Of a DNA stretch of 64,000 nt, positions 24,116-32,716 are shown piece by piece (position 1 is the stretch's first letter; each line of letters begins with the position of its first letter). Position numbers and translations under genes: made by a program. This stretch comes from JAGWRI01 sp963728785 (lineage in GTDB: Bacteria > Gemmatimonadota > Gemmatimonadetes > Gemmatimonadales > Gemmatimonadaceae), in assembly GCA_963728785.1 (NCBI GenBank), contig CAVSKV010000004.1:124001-188000 (forward strand), in the 5' to 3' direction. Under the pieces are notes generated by a model that saw only the letters and a list, made by a program, of their open reading frames with translations, was not told the origin of the DNA and did no database searches.

Positions 24116-24514
24116 ATGAGCATGACCGACCCGATTGCCGACATGTTGACGCGGATCCGCAATGCCTGCGGATCGAAGCATCGCCGCGTGGACATGCCGG
24201 TGAGCAAGATCAAGACCGAGATCGCGCGGATCCTGAAAGAGGAACACTTCATTCAGGATTTCCAGACGATCGAGACCGAGGATGGCCGAAAGCTGTTGCG
24301 CGTGCGGCTCAAGTATGCGGGCGGCACGCCCGTGATTCGCGACCTGCAACGCGTGTCGACGCCGGGGCTTCGCCGGTACGTGGGCGTGGGGGAGATTCCC
24401 CGCGTTCGCAACGGGCTGGGCGTTGCCATCCTCTCCACTTCGCAGGGGCTGATGTCCGACCGCCAGGCGCGCGCCGAGCGCACTGGCGGAGAGCTTCTGG
24501 CCTTCGTCTGGTAA
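24116..24514 (+). CDS. rpsH: 30S ribosomal protein S8
   Basis: A 132-residue S8: MTDPIADMLTRIRNA at the start and GLGVAILSTSQGLMSDRQAR near the end. S8 binds the central domain of 16S rRNA and, in E. coli, represses the spc operon. The frame is open from 23957, overlapping rpsN, but the family N-terminus and an AGGA at 24104 place the start at the ATG at 24116 (the ATG two codons on is an alternative). Confidence 0.96.
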   Translation: MSMTDPIADMLTRIRNACGSKHRRVDMPVSKIKTEIARILKEEHFIQDFQTIETEDGRKLLRVRLKYAGGTPVIRDLQRVSTPGLRRYVGVGEIPRVRNGLGVAILSTSQGLMSDRQARAERTGGELLAFVW

Positions 24515-24523
24515 GGGGGCCCC

Positions 24524-25063
24524 ATGTCGCGAATCGGAAAACTGCCGATCAAAGTGCCCAAGGGCGTCACGGTAACCGTGAACGGGCAGGCGGTGCAGGT
24601 CAAAGGCCCCCGGGGCGAGCTGGCGCGCACGTTGCACCGCGACGTCGGCGTGATCGTTGATGGCGACGTCGTGAAGGTCACGCGGCCCTCGGACGAGGAC
24701 CGCCACAAGGCGCTGCACGGCCTGTCGCGCACGCTGGTGTTCAACATGGTCGAGGGCGTGACCAAGGGTTACCAGAAGCAACTGGAGATCACGGGCGTGG
24801 GCTACAAGGCGGAGGTGCGGCCGTATGGGCTGCAGCTGGCGCTGGGCTTCTCGCACACGATCGAATACAAGGCACCCAAGGGCATCAAGCTCACCGCGCC
24901 CCAGCCCACGCAGATCGTTATCGAGGGCGCGGACAAGGAGATGGTGGGCCAGGTGGCGGCCGAGTTGCGCAACCTGCGTCCCCCCGAGCCATACAAGGGC
25001 AAGGGCATCAAGTACGCCGGCGAACAGATCCGGCGGAAGGCCGGAAAGGCGGGAGGCAAGTAA
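24524..25063 (+). CDS. rplF: 50S ribosomal protein L6
   Basis: A 179-residue L6 with MSRIGKLPIKVPKGV at the start, two alpha/beta repeats, and the C-terminal RPPEPYKGKGIKYAGE signature. L6 lies near the sarcin-ricin loop and the factor-binding site. Its stop overlaps the rplR start by one base (TAATG). Confidence 0.97.
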   Translation: MSRIGKLPIKVPKGVTVTVNGQAVQVKGPRGELARTLHRDVGVIVDGDVVKVTRPSDEDRHKALHGLSRTLVFNMVEGVTKGYQKQLEITGVGYKAEVRPYGLQLALGFSHTIEYKAPKGIKLTAPQPTQIVIEGADKEMVGQVAAELRNLRPPEPYKGKGIKYAGEQIRRKAGKAGGK

Positions 25064-25416
25064 TGGCGATCATTCCCAAGACCCGCGAGGAGAAGCGCGT
25101 CCGTCGACACCTGCGCGTGCGCAAGGCACTCGCCGGTACGCCCGAACGGCCCCGCCTCGTGGTATTCCGTTCGCTCAAGCACATCTACGCCCAGATCGTG
25201 GACGACACTACAGGGCGCACGCTGCTCGCGGTGTCGAGCCACAAGATCACCGAGGGGAAGAAGGCCGAGCGTTCGGTGCAGGTGGGCAAGGCGATCGCCG
25301 AGAAGGCGAAGGCCGCCGGAATCAGCCGCGTGGTGTTCGACCGTGCGGGATACAAGTACCACGGCCGCGTGAAGGCGGTGGCCGAAGGCGCCCGCGAGGG
25401 CGGTCTGGAGTTCTAA
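25063..25416 (+). CDS. rplR: 50S ribosomal protein L18
   Basis: A 117-residue L18 with RVRRHLRVRKALAGTPERPR, VFRSLKHIYAQIVDD and the end VVFDRAGYKYHGRVKAVAE. It binds 5S rRNA together with L5. It overlaps rplF by one base, and rpsE begins one base after its stop. Confidence 0.97.
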   Translation: MAIIPKTREEKRVRRHLRVRKALAGTPERPRLVVFRSLKHIYAQIVDDTTGRTLLAVSSHKITEGKKAERSVQVGKAIAEKAKAAGISRVVFDRAGYKYHGRVKAVAEGAREGGLEF

Positions 25417-25417
25417 T

Positions 25418-26203
25418 ATGGAACAGAACGAGAATCCGCAGTCCGAGGTAGGCTCGACGCCTGCGCCGGCACCGACATCCACCCCGACCTCTGCACCCGC
25501 GCCGCGTCGCGGCGGTGGTGGAGGGGGGCGTGGTCGTGGTGGTGGCGGTGGGGGCGGCGGCCGTGGTCGTGGCGGCCCGGGCGGAGGCGGCGGTGGTCGT
25601 GGGCCGGGGCGCGGTGGCCCTGGCGGCGGCCGCGAGGGAGGTGGCCGCGACGGCCGGCCGCGCAGTGGCGATTCGCGTGGTGATCGCGGCGAGGGCAGCG
25701 ATCTGATCGAGAACGTGATCGCGATCAACCGCGTGGCCAAGGTGGTAAAGGGCGGCCGCCGGTTCTCGTTCAACGCCCTCGTGGCGGTGGGCGACGGCCA
25801 GGGCAAGGTCGGCTTCGCATCGGGCAAGGCCAACGAGGTCTCGGAAGCCGTGCGCAAGGCGGTCGATGCGGCGCGGAGGCGGATGGTGCAGGTGCCGCTC
25901 ACCGGGGCGACCATCCCGCACGCGATCACGGGCCACTTCGGCGCCGGCCGGGTGTTGATGAAGCCTGCGGCTCCTGGCGCCGGCGTGATTGCCGGTGGGG
26001 CAGTGCGCGCGCTCCTCGAGTGCGTTGGCATCTCGGACATTCTGACGAAGAGTCTCGGATCGACCAATCCGCACAACATGGTGCGGGCCGCGATGCAGGG
26101 GTTGCAGGCGCTGACGACCGTGGAGCAGATCGCGCGGGAGCGCGGCGTGGAGCCGGACAGCCTCGGCTACCGCTCGCGGGCTAAGATGAAGGAGGCGGTC
26201 TAA
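25418..26203 (+). CDS. rpsE: 30S ribosomal protein S5 with RGG-rich N-terminal domain
   Basis: A 261-residue S5, against about 165 usually. Residues from about 95 onward are standard S5 (ENVIAINRVAKVVKGGRRFS, GKVGFASGKANEV, GAGVIAGGAVRALLE, LGSTNPHNMVRA). The first about 94 residues are Ser/Pro/Thr/Ala-rich (1-30), then a run of Gly and Arg with repeated RGG/RGGG units (about 31-90; nt about 25505-25690). RGG boxes bind RNA in other proteins. S5 normally controls decoding accuracy at the mRNA entry. The next start in the frame would lie inside the core, so the extension is coded. rpmD overlaps its stop. Confidence 0.95.
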   Translation: MEQNENPQSEVGSTPAPAPTSTPTSAPAPRRGGGGGGRGRGGGGGGGGRGRGGPGGGGGGRGPGRGGPGGGREGGGRDGRPRSGDSRGDRGEGSDLIENVIAINRVAKVVKGGRRFSFNALVAVGDGQGKVGFASGKANEVSEAVRKAVDAARRRMVQVPLTGATIPHAITGHFGAGRVLMKPAAPGAGVIAGGAVRALLECVGISDILTKSLGSTNPHNMVRAAMQGLQALTTVEQIARERGVEPDSLGYRSRAKMKEAV

Positions 26204-26454
26204 TGGCACGGACGTTCGTGTGGCACCCCGGCAAGGGACCGAAGCAGACCGCGAAGAACGAATTGACGGGGGGGAAGGTGCGCGTCCGCCAGGTGCGGAG
26301 CGGAATCGGCCACTCCTGGCGCATGCGTCTGACGCTCGCAGCGCTCGGGCTCAAGCACCACCAGGATTCAGTCGTCCACCAGGATTCCCCGTCGCTCCGC
26401 GGCCAACTCAAGAAGGTGCGTCATCTCGTCGAAGTGACGCCGGTAAAGGAGTGA
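26203..26454 (+). CDS. rpmD: 50S ribosomal protein L30
   Basis: An 83-residue L30; the core of about 58 residues starts near residue 26 (VRVRQVRSGIGHSWRMRLTL) and ends RGQLKKVRHLVEVTP. The first 24 residues are an extension compared with the 60-residue norm. It overlaps rpsE by one base (TAATG). Confidence 0.94.
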   Translation: MARTFVWHPGKGPKQTAKNELTGGKVRVRQVRSGIGHSWRMRLTLAALGLKHHQDSVVHQDSPSLRGQLKKVRHLVEVTPVKE

Positions 26455-26458
26455 CCAG

Positions 26459-26926
26459 GTGACCAATTCCGAAAAGATCGGGCTGCACAATCTGTCCGGC
26501 GCGGCGGCCTCGCACCGAGACCGCAAGCGGCTGGGTCGCGGCCCGGGGTCGGGCAAGGGCAAGACGTCGGGCAAGGGGCACAAGGGCATGAAGGCCCGTG
26601 CCGGCCACCACGGCCCGGGCGGCGGCAAGCCGCAGTTCGAGGGCGGCCAGATGCCGCTCACCCGGCGGCTGCCGAAGCGCGGGTTCACGAATCCGTTCCG
26701 TGTCGAATCGCAGGTCGTGCGCCTCGCCGACCTGGCGACCCTGCCTGCGGGTACGGAAATCACGACCGAGACGCTCGTTGCCGCCGGCCTGATCCGGGCC
26801 AACAAGGGCCCGGGCAAGGTCCTGGCCAACGGCGAGATCACGCAAGCGCTCACGCTGCGCGGTGTCAAAGTCAGTGCCGGCGCGCGCGACAGGATCATCG
26901 CGGCCGGAGGCCGCGTCGAGGAGTAA
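26459..26926 (+). CDS. rplO: 50S ribosomal protein L15
   Basis: A 155-residue L15 starting at GTG (26459) with GGAG at 26448-26451 upstream. GLHNLSGAAASHRDRKRLGR and GSGKGKTSGKGHKGMKAR are diagnostic, followed by EGGQMPLTRRLPKRGF. It is a late-assembly 50S protein. secY begins two bases after the stop, the usual order. Confidence 0.96.
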   Translation: MTNSEKIGLHNLSGAAASHRDRKRLGRGPGSGKGKTSGKGHKGMKARAGHHGPGGGKPQFEGGQMPLTRRLPKRGFTNPFRVESQVVRLADLATLPAGTEITTETLVAAGLIRANKGPGKVLANGEITQALTLRGVKVSAGARDRIIAAGGRVEE

Positions 26927-26927
26927 C

Positions 26928-28262
26928 ATGGCGCAAACCAATCCGGTCGAGGCCGTTCAGGGGCTGTTCAAGACGCCCGAACTCAAGGAGAAGATCCTTT
27001 TCACGCTCTTGTGTCTGCTGATCTACCGGGTCGGCGCGCACATCACCGTGCCGGGGGTGGACCCGCTCGGGCTGGTGAACTTCTTCAAACAGCAGGCGGG
27101 CGGCCTGCTCGGCCTGTACGACCTGTTCACGGGTGGCGGTCTGTCCAAAGCCACGGTGTTCGCGCTCGGCATCATGCCGTACATCTCGTCGAGCATCTTC
27201 TTCCAGATCGCTGCGGCCGTAGTGCCGCAGGTCGAGAAGATGCAGAAGGACGAGGAAGGACGGAAGAAGGTGGAGCAGTGGACTCGCTACGGCACGGTGG
27301 CGCTGGCTGCGGTGCAAGGGTGGGGGTTCGCGCTGTTCGCCGAAGGCCTGACCGGCGTGGTGGCGGCGCCTGGCATGGCGTTCCGGCTGGAGTTCACATT
27401 CTTCCTTACCACGGGCGCGATCTTCGTGATGTGGCTGGGCGAACAGATCACCGAGAACGGCATCGGTAACGGGGCCAGCTTGATGATCTTCTTCTCGATC
27501 GTCGAGCGCATCTGGCCGAGCATCGCTCAGGCCTACAGCTACGTGACGACGGGCGCGCTGGGCGCGTTTTCGCTCCTCGTAGTGCTCGTCATTCTGGTGG
27601 GCGTGGTGGCCGCCACGGTCTATATCACGGTGGGCGCCCGCAAGGTGCTCATCCAGATCCCGCAGCGCACGATGGCCCGGGGGCGGATGCGCGAAGCGTC
27701 GCGCAGCTACATCCCGCTGCGCATCAATGCGGCGGGCGTGATGCCGATCGTATTCGCGCAGTCGGTGATCGTGGTACCGGCGGCCATCGCCCAGTTCATG
27801 GGCAACCAACGGCTCAAGGACATGGCCGACATGTTCAACCCGGGCACGGGATGGTACTACGTGGCATTCGGCGTGTTGAACGTGTTCTTCACCTACTTCT
27901 ACACGTCGATCATCTTCAATCCGGTGGACCTGGCCGAGAACCTGAAGAAGCAGGGCGGGTTCATCCCGGGGGTGAAGCCGGGGTCCAAGACGGCGGAGTA
28001 CATCGACAGCGTGGTTTCGCGCATCACGCTGCCGGGCGCCCTGTTCCTCACGGCAATCGCGCTGTTTCCGATCTGGCTCACGCAGCTTGTAAACGTGCCG
28101 TTCGTGTTCGGCGGCACTTCGCTGCTGATCGTGGTTGGTGTGGCGCTCGACACGCTGCAACAGATGCAGCAGCACCTGCTGCTGCGGAAATACGACGGTT
28201 TCATGAAGAAGGGGCGGGTCAAGTTCCGGGGCGGCGCGTCCAACCTGGGCGGCGGGTTCTAA
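26928..28262 (+). CDS. secY: Preprotein translocase subunit SecY
   Basis: A 444-residue SecY with about ten hydrophobic segments. The first membrane helix (LLCLLIYRVGAHITVPGVD), the plug-region segment, RMREASRSYIPLRINAAGVM in the cytosolic loop, and the C-terminal LRKYDGFMKKGRVKFRG are characteristic. It forms the channel of the general secretion system with SecE and SecG, which are not in this window. The ATG at 26928 follows GAGGAG in the rplO end; the frame's open extension to 26862 is shadow. A terminator follows 40 bases after the stop. Confidence 0.97.
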   Translation: MAQTNPVEAVQGLFKTPELKEKILFTLLCLLIYRVGAHITVPGVDPLGLVNFFKQQAGGLLGLYDLFTGGGLSKATVFALGIMPYISSSIFFQIAAAVVPQVEKMQKDEEGRKKVEQWTRYGTVALAAVQGWGFALFAEGLTGVVAAPGMAFRLEFTFFLTTGAIFVMWLGEQITENGIGNGASLMIFFSIVERIWPSIAQAYSYVTTGALGAFSLLVVLVILVGVVAATVYITVGARKVLIQIPQRTMARGRMREASRSYIPLRINAAGVMPIVFAQSVIVVPAAIAQFMGNQRLKDMADMFNPGTGWYYVAFGVLNVFFTYFYTSIIFNPVDLAENLKKQGGFIPGVKPGSKTAEYIDSVVSRITLPGALFLTAIALFPIWLTQLVNVPFVFGGTSLLIVVGVALDTLQQMQQHLLLRKYDGFMKKGRVKFRGGASNLGGGF

Positions 28263-28301
28263 CGCTCGCCCGGACGCTCATGCCCATGCTGTGGTCCGGA
28301 A

Positions 28302-28338
28302 CCTCGGTGCGAGTGATCTCGCGCCGAGGTTTCTCGTT
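28302..28338 (+). terminator. Intrinsic terminator after secY
   Basis: CCTCGGTGCGAG (28302-28313) pairs with CTCGCGCCGAGG (28318-28329), with one G-T wobble, over a TGAT loop, and is followed by the T-rich TTTCTCGTT. It ends the long ribosomal transcript and separates it from adk-map. Confidence 0.85.
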
Positions 28339-28377
28339 CCATTCCCCTGGCGGGGATTCCGTGGCATTCTTCCTGTC

Positions 28378-29013
28378 ATGATCATCGTTCTGTTCGGCAA
28401 GCCCGGCGCCGGCAAAGGCACACAGGCGCCTCGACTGGCCGCATCCCTTGGCATCCCAACGCTGGCCACGGGGGACGTGCTGCGTACGGCCGTCCAGGCC
28501 GGTTCGGCGCTCGGCCGCGAGGCCAAGGGGTACATGGACAAGGGCGCCCTCGTGCCGGACGCGGTCATCCTCGGCATCGTGCGCGAGGCCCTCGCCTCGC
28601 CCGCCTACGCCAACGGCGTGATCCTCGACGGTGTCGTGCGCACGGTGCCGCAGGCCGAGGGACTGCGCAACGCGCTCTCCACCCTGGGGCGCGCCGTGGA
28701 CGCGGTGCTCAACTTCGACGTGTCCAACGACGAGATCGTGCGCCGGCTGAGCAGCCGCCTGGTGTGCAGCGCCTGCCAGACGCCCTACATGTCCGGTGCG
28801 GTGGGCGACGCCTGCGCTAAGTGCGGCGGCGCCCTCGTGCGACGAAAGGACGACGAGCCGGCAGCGATCCGCCACCGCCTCGAGGTGTTCGAAGCCCAGA
28901 CGGCGCCGGTATTCGACTGGTACCGCGCCGCGGGCGCGCAGGTGGCCACGGTAGACGCCACGGGCGCCGTGGCCGACGTGACGTCGCGGGCGCTCAAGGC
29001 GCTGGGCCGATGA
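28378..29013 (+). CDS. adk: Adenylate kinase, zinc-LID type
   Basis: A 211-residue long-form adenylate kinase (ATP + AMP to 2 ADP). The P-loop is GKPGAGKGT, LDGVVRTVPQAEGL matches the AMP-binding segment, and the LID carries two CxxC pairs (CSAC and CAKC), so zinc binding is likely. The usual FPR of the AMP site reads VVRT here, a conservative variation. The ATG at 28378 is chosen because MIIVLFGKPG is the family start; the frame is open to 28291, across the terminator. There is no Shine-Dalgarno. The stop overlaps map (ATGA). Confidence 0.94.
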   Translation: MIIVLFGKPGAGKGTQAPRLAASLGIPTLATGDVLRTAVQAGSALGREAKGYMDKGALVPDAVILGIVREALASPAYANGVILDGVVRTVPQAEGLRNALSTLGRAVDAVLNFDVSNDEIVRRLSSRLVCSACQTPYMSGAVGDACAKCGGALVRRKDDEPAAIRHRLEVFEAQTAPVFDWYRAAGAQVATVDATGAVADVTSRALKALGR

Positions 29014-29762
29014 TCAAGCTCAAGTCGGCGCGTGAACTCGACGTGATGGCGGCCGGCGGAAGGATCCTGGCCGGCACGCTCGATCTGCTGCGAAAGTCGG
29101 TGAAACCAGGTCTCTCGACGCAGGAACTGGACCGGATTGCCGAGACGTTCATCCGCGACCATGAGGGGGCCACGCCGGCGTTCAAGGGGCTGTACGGGTT
29201 TCCGGGCAGCATCTGCTCGTCGATCAACGAGGAGATCGTTCACGGCATCCCGTCCAAGAAGCGAGTATTGAACGAGGGCGACATTGTGTCGCTGGACGTC
29301 GGGGTGGGCTACAAGGGGCTGTTTACCGACGCGGCCATCACGGTGCCGGTGGGTGGCATCGATGCCGAGACTAAGCGGCTGCTGGACGTGACGAGGAAGT
29401 CGCTCGATGCGGGGATCGCGGCCGCCAAGGTGGGCAACCAGGTGGGCGATATCGGGGCCGCCGTCCAGGCAGTGGTCGAGGCGGCAGGGTTCTCGGTGGT
29501 GCGCGAACTGGTGGGCCACGGGGTGGGCGTGGCGATGCACGAAGAGCCGCAGGTGCCCAATTACGGGAAGCCCCATCGGGGTGCCAAGCTGAACCCGGGC
29601 CTCACGATCGCCATCGAGCCGATGGTCAACGTCGGCGGGCACGCCGTGAAGACACTTCCCGACCGGTGGACCATCGTGACCGTCGACGGCTCGCGATCGG
29701 CCCACTTCGAGCACACGGTCGCGATCACGGAGGACGGCCCCTGGGTGTTGACCCGGCGGTAG
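29010..29762 (+). CDS. map: Methionine aminopeptidase, type I
   Basis: A 250-residue type I enzyme removing N-terminal Met from nascent proteins. All five metal ligands can be placed: DVGVGYKG (Asp), FTDAAIT (Asp), GHGVGVAMHEEP (His), IEPMVN (Glu) and FEHTVAI (Glu). The ATG at 29010 overlaps the adk stop by four bases. In many genomes map is followed by infA, rpmJ and the alpha operon; here it is the last gene of the unit. Confidence 0.97.
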   Translation: MIKLKSARELDVMAAGGRILAGTLDLLRKSVKPGLSTQELDRIAETFIRDHEGATPAFKGLYGFPGSICSSINEEIVHGIPSKKRVLNEGDIVSLDVGVGYKGLFTDAAITVPVGGIDAETKRLLDVTRKSLDAGIAAAKVGNQVGDIGAAVQAVVEAAGFSVVRELVGHGVGVAMHEEPQVPNYGKPHRGAKLNPGLTIAIEPMVNVGGHAVKTLPDRWTIVTVDGSRSAHFEHTVAITEDGPWVLTRR

Positions 29763-29873
29763 CGCCGGCCAGCGATTCCGCCAATGGGCCCGTAATTTCA
29801 GAGAAATCCGCTTCTCAGGCCCGCGAGTACGCACAGGGCGTTGCGGGCCGTCGATCTTCACCGGAGGTCCGTC
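29763..29873. other. map to M14 peptidase spacer
   Basis: About 110 bases. Inverted repeat GGCCCGC (29818-29824) with GCGGGCC (29843-29849) could form a 7-bp stem with a long loop. No convincing promoter was found; the only clear element is the Shine-Dalgarno GGAGG just before the next gene. Confidence 0.3.
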
Positions 29874-32663
29874 ATGCGGTCGAACCACTTCCGCGTCCTG
29901 GTGGCTCTCGTGCTGCCCCTGGTGCTGGTTGCCGGCGCGGCGCAGGCACAGGGGCGCATCACGTCGCCCAAGGAGCAGTTCGGGCACAACATCGGCGACG
30001 ATTACTGGCTTCCCAACTACGACCAGTACGAGGCATACGTCCAGAAGCTCGCCAAGGAGTCTGACCGCGCCAAGCTCGTGAACATCGGCAAGTCAGCGGA
30101 GGGGCGAACGCAGTACACGCTCATCGTCTCGGCGCCCGAGAACATGAAGAACCTCGAGCACTACCGGCAGATCGAGGAGCGGCTGGCGCGAGCCGAGGGC
30201 GTCACCGACGAGCAGGCGCACCAGCTGGCCAACGAAGGGAAGGCCGTCGTGTGGATCGACGGTGGGCTTCACGCCACCGAGGTCCTCGGCCCCAACCAGT
30301 TGATCCAGACGGAATACGACCTCCTATCGCGCAACGATCCTGAGACGATGCGCCTTCTGCACGACGACATCGTGCTGCTCACGCTGGTGAATCCTGACGG
30401 GATGCAACTCGTCGCCAACTGGTACATGCAGGAGCCTGACACGCTCAAGCGGAACGAGAACATCCCACGGCTCTACGAGAAGTACGCCGGCCATGACGAC
30501 AACCGCGACTTCTACATGGCGAACCTTCCCGAGACGCAGAACGATGAGAAGGTGATGTTCTGGGAATGGTATCCGATCATCGTGTACAACCACCATCAGA
30601 CCGGGCCGGCCGGCGCGGTGATGTTCTCGCCGCCATTCCGCGACCCATTCAACTACAACTTCGATCCGCTGATCGTGACCGATCTGGACATGGTGGGCGC
30701 CGCGATGCACACGCGGCTCACGGTGGAACACAAGCCGGGATTCACCATGCGGTCGGGGTCGAGCTATTCCACGTGGTGGAATGGCGGACTCCGCACGGAA
30801 GTGTACTTCCACAACATGATCGGCCTGCTCACGGAGACGATCGGCAATCCGACGCCGGAGCGGGTTCCCTTCGTGCCAGCCATGCAGCTGCCGCGTGGCG
30901 ACCTGCCGTATCCGGTGGAGCCGCAGGAATGGCATTTCCGCCGGTCGGTGGACTACTCGGTGAGCGCCAACTACGCAGTACTGGATATCGCGTCGCGCCG
31001 GCGCGACGAGTTCCTGTACGGGCTGTATGAAATGGGCCGCAACTCCATTGAGCGGGGGAGCCGGGACGATTGGACGGTGACGCCTCCGATGATCGCGGCC
31101 GTGGACTCGGCGCTGGCCCGCGAACGCAGCGGGCGCGGTGGAGGCGCCGCAGGGGGCAGCGGGCGGGGCGGCCGAGGCGGCAACGTCGCCACCGATGCCA
31201 TGTTCCAGCAATACCTGCGCAATCCGGCCGAGCGCGACCCGCGCGGCTACATCATGACGGCCGACCAGCCGGACTTCCCGACGGTGACCAGGTTCATCAA
31301 CGCGCTGCGCTACAACGGCGTTGACGTACTGCGGGCGACGGCCGATTTCACGGTAAATGGCACACGGTATCCCAAGGGGTCGTACGTCATCAAGACCGCC
31401 CAGGCATTCCGCCCGCAGGTTCTCGACATGTTCGAGCCGCAGCACTACCCCAACGATTTCGCCTACCCGGGCGGCCCGCCGATTCCGCCGTATGACAACG
31501 CCGGGTGGACGTTGGCCTATCAGATGGGCGTGCATTTCGACCGCATCCTCGACGGATTCGACGGCCCGTTCCAGAAAATCCAAGGGCTGGCCAGCCCGAT
31601 GGCCGGCACGGTGGCCAATGCCGCCGGCGCCGCGGGGTTCGTGTTCAGCCACGCCCAGAACGACGCCTTCACCGTGATCAACCGCCTGCTCATGGCGCAC
31701 GCCGACGTGTACTGGCTGCGCCAGCCACTGGTGGCGAACGGCGCGACGTATCCGGCGGGCACGTTCTACGTGACGGCGTCGAGTACGGTCCTGCCCATTC
31801 TCCGGACGGCAGCCGCTACCCTCGGCGTGAGCTTCACCGGAATACCCGACGGCCCCACCTCCGGCGCCACCAAGCTGCACCCACAGCGCGTCGCGCTGCT
31901 GGACCAGTACGGTGGTTCGATGCCATCGGGCTGGACACGGTTCGAGCTGGAGCAATTTGAGTTCCCATATACGGTAGTCTATCCGCAGGACCTCGACGCG
32001 GGCAATCTCAACGCCAAGTACGACGTGATCATCCTTGTGGACACCCGCATCCAGGGATCGGTGGGGAGCGGCGGTGGCCGCGCGTTCGGCGGCGGCCGCG
32101 GTGCCGCCGCAGTGCCGGCCGCGTACCAGCACATGGTGGGCAATGTCACGGCTGACCAGACGGTACCGAAGCTCAAGACGTTCATGGAGAACGGTGGCAC
32201 GGTGCTCACCGTGGGCGCCGCAACGGCCATGGCTTACGATCTGGGCCTGCCCATCGAGGACCAGCTGACCGAGCGCACGCCCGTGGGCGAAGTCCGGCCA
32301 CTCACCGGGGAGCAGTTCTACGTGCCGGGATCGATTCTCGCGACGGCCGTGGACACGACGAGCGCCATCGCCGCGGGCATGCCCGCCACGCTGGACGTAT
32401 TCTTCGACCACTCGCCGGTATTCCGGTTGGCGCCAGACGCTGCGATGCGCGGGGTGACGCCGGTGGCATGGTTCGACTCGGCGACGCCGCTTCGCAGCGG
32501 CTGGGCGTGGGGGCAGGGGTATCTGGAAGGCGGCGTGGCAGTGGCGGCGGCCAAGATCGGGCAGGGGAATCTGCTCCTCTTCGCCCCGGAAATCCTGTTC
32601 CGCGGGCAGCCGCACTCGAACTTCAAGTTCCTCTTCAACGGGATCTACGGTCCGGAGAAATAG
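29874..32663 (+). CDS. Secreted M14-family zinc carboxypeptidase-like protein
   Basis: A 929-residue exported metallopeptidase. A signal peptide (basic start, VALVLPLVLVAGAAQAQ) precedes an M14 domain: the zinc motif HATE with His133 and Glu136, the third ligand in VYNHHQTG (near 240), and the likely catalytic Glu in LLTETIG (near 320). The C-terminal 450 residues are not catalytic and resemble the large beta-rich extensions of such enzymes. Two Gly/Arg-rich low-complexity inserts interrupt it (about residues 412-436 and 725-748). The ATG at 29874 has a strong GGAGG upstream; an upstream in-frame start at 29841 is less likely. Probably a periplasmic or extracellular enzyme for peptide scavenging. 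Confidence 0.85.
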   Translation: MRSNHFRVLVALVLPLVLVAGAAQAQGRITSPKEQFGHNIGDDYWLPNYDQYEAYVQKLAKESDRAKLVNIGKSAEGRTQYTLIVSAPENMKNLEHYRQIEERLARAEGVTDEQAHQLANEGKAVVWIDGGLHATEVLGPNQLIQTEYDLLSRNDPETMRLLHDDIVLLTLVNPDGMQLVANWYMQEPDTLKRNENIPRLYEKYAGHDDNRDFYMANLPETQNDEKVMFWEWYPIIVYNHHQTGPAGAVMFSPPFRDPFNYNFDPLIVTDLDMVGAAMHTRLTVEHKPGFTMRSGSSYSTWWNGGLRTEVYFHNMIGLLTETIGNPTPERVPFVPAMQLPRGDLPYPVEPQEWHFRRSVDYSVSANYAVLDIASRRRDEFLYGLYEMGRNSIERGSRDDWTVTPPMIAAVDSALARERSGRGGGAAGGSGRGGRGGNVATDAMFQQYLRNPAERDPRGYIMTADQPDFPTVTRFINALRYNGVDVLRATADFTVNGTRYPKGSYVIKTAQAFRPQVLDMFEPQHYPNDFAYPGGPPIPPYDNAGWTLAYQMGVHFDRILDGFDGPFQKIQGLASPMAGTVANAAGAAGFVFSHAQNDAFTVINRLLMAHADVYWLRQPLVANGATYPAGTFYVTASSTVLPILRTAAATLGVSFTGIPDGPTSGATKLHPQRVALLDQYGGSMPSGWTRFELEQFEFPYTVVYPQDLDAGNLNAKYDVIILVDTRIQGSVGSGGGRAFGGGRGAAAVPAAYQHMVGNVTADQTVPKLKTFMENGGTVLTVGAATAMAYDLGLPIEDQLTERTPVGEVRPLTGEQFYVPGSILATAVDTTSAIAAGMPATLDVFFDHSPVFRLAPDAAMRGVTPVAWFDSATPLRSGWAWGQGYLEGGVAVAAAKIGQGNLLLFAPEILFRGQPHSNFKFLFNGIYGPEK

Positions 32664-32682
32664 GGCGTCGTTTTCGGGGAGG

Positions 32683-32716
32683 GCGATCGGCGGCGCTCAG
32701 CCGCCGATCGCTTTTT
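32683..32716 (+). terminator. Intrinsic terminator after the M14 peptidase
   Basis: GCGATCGGCGGC (32683-32694) pairs perfectly with GCCGCCGATCGC (32700-32711) over a 5-base loop and is followed by five T. The loop contains the stop codon of the convergent ftcD, and the right arm encodes its last residues, so the two genes are packed end to end. Confidence 0.92.

Noticed and set aside
30324..32615. 763-codon open frame antisense to the M14 peptidase
   Set aside because: The + strand gene has signal peptide, zinc motif and Shine-Dalgarno; the antisense frame has none.
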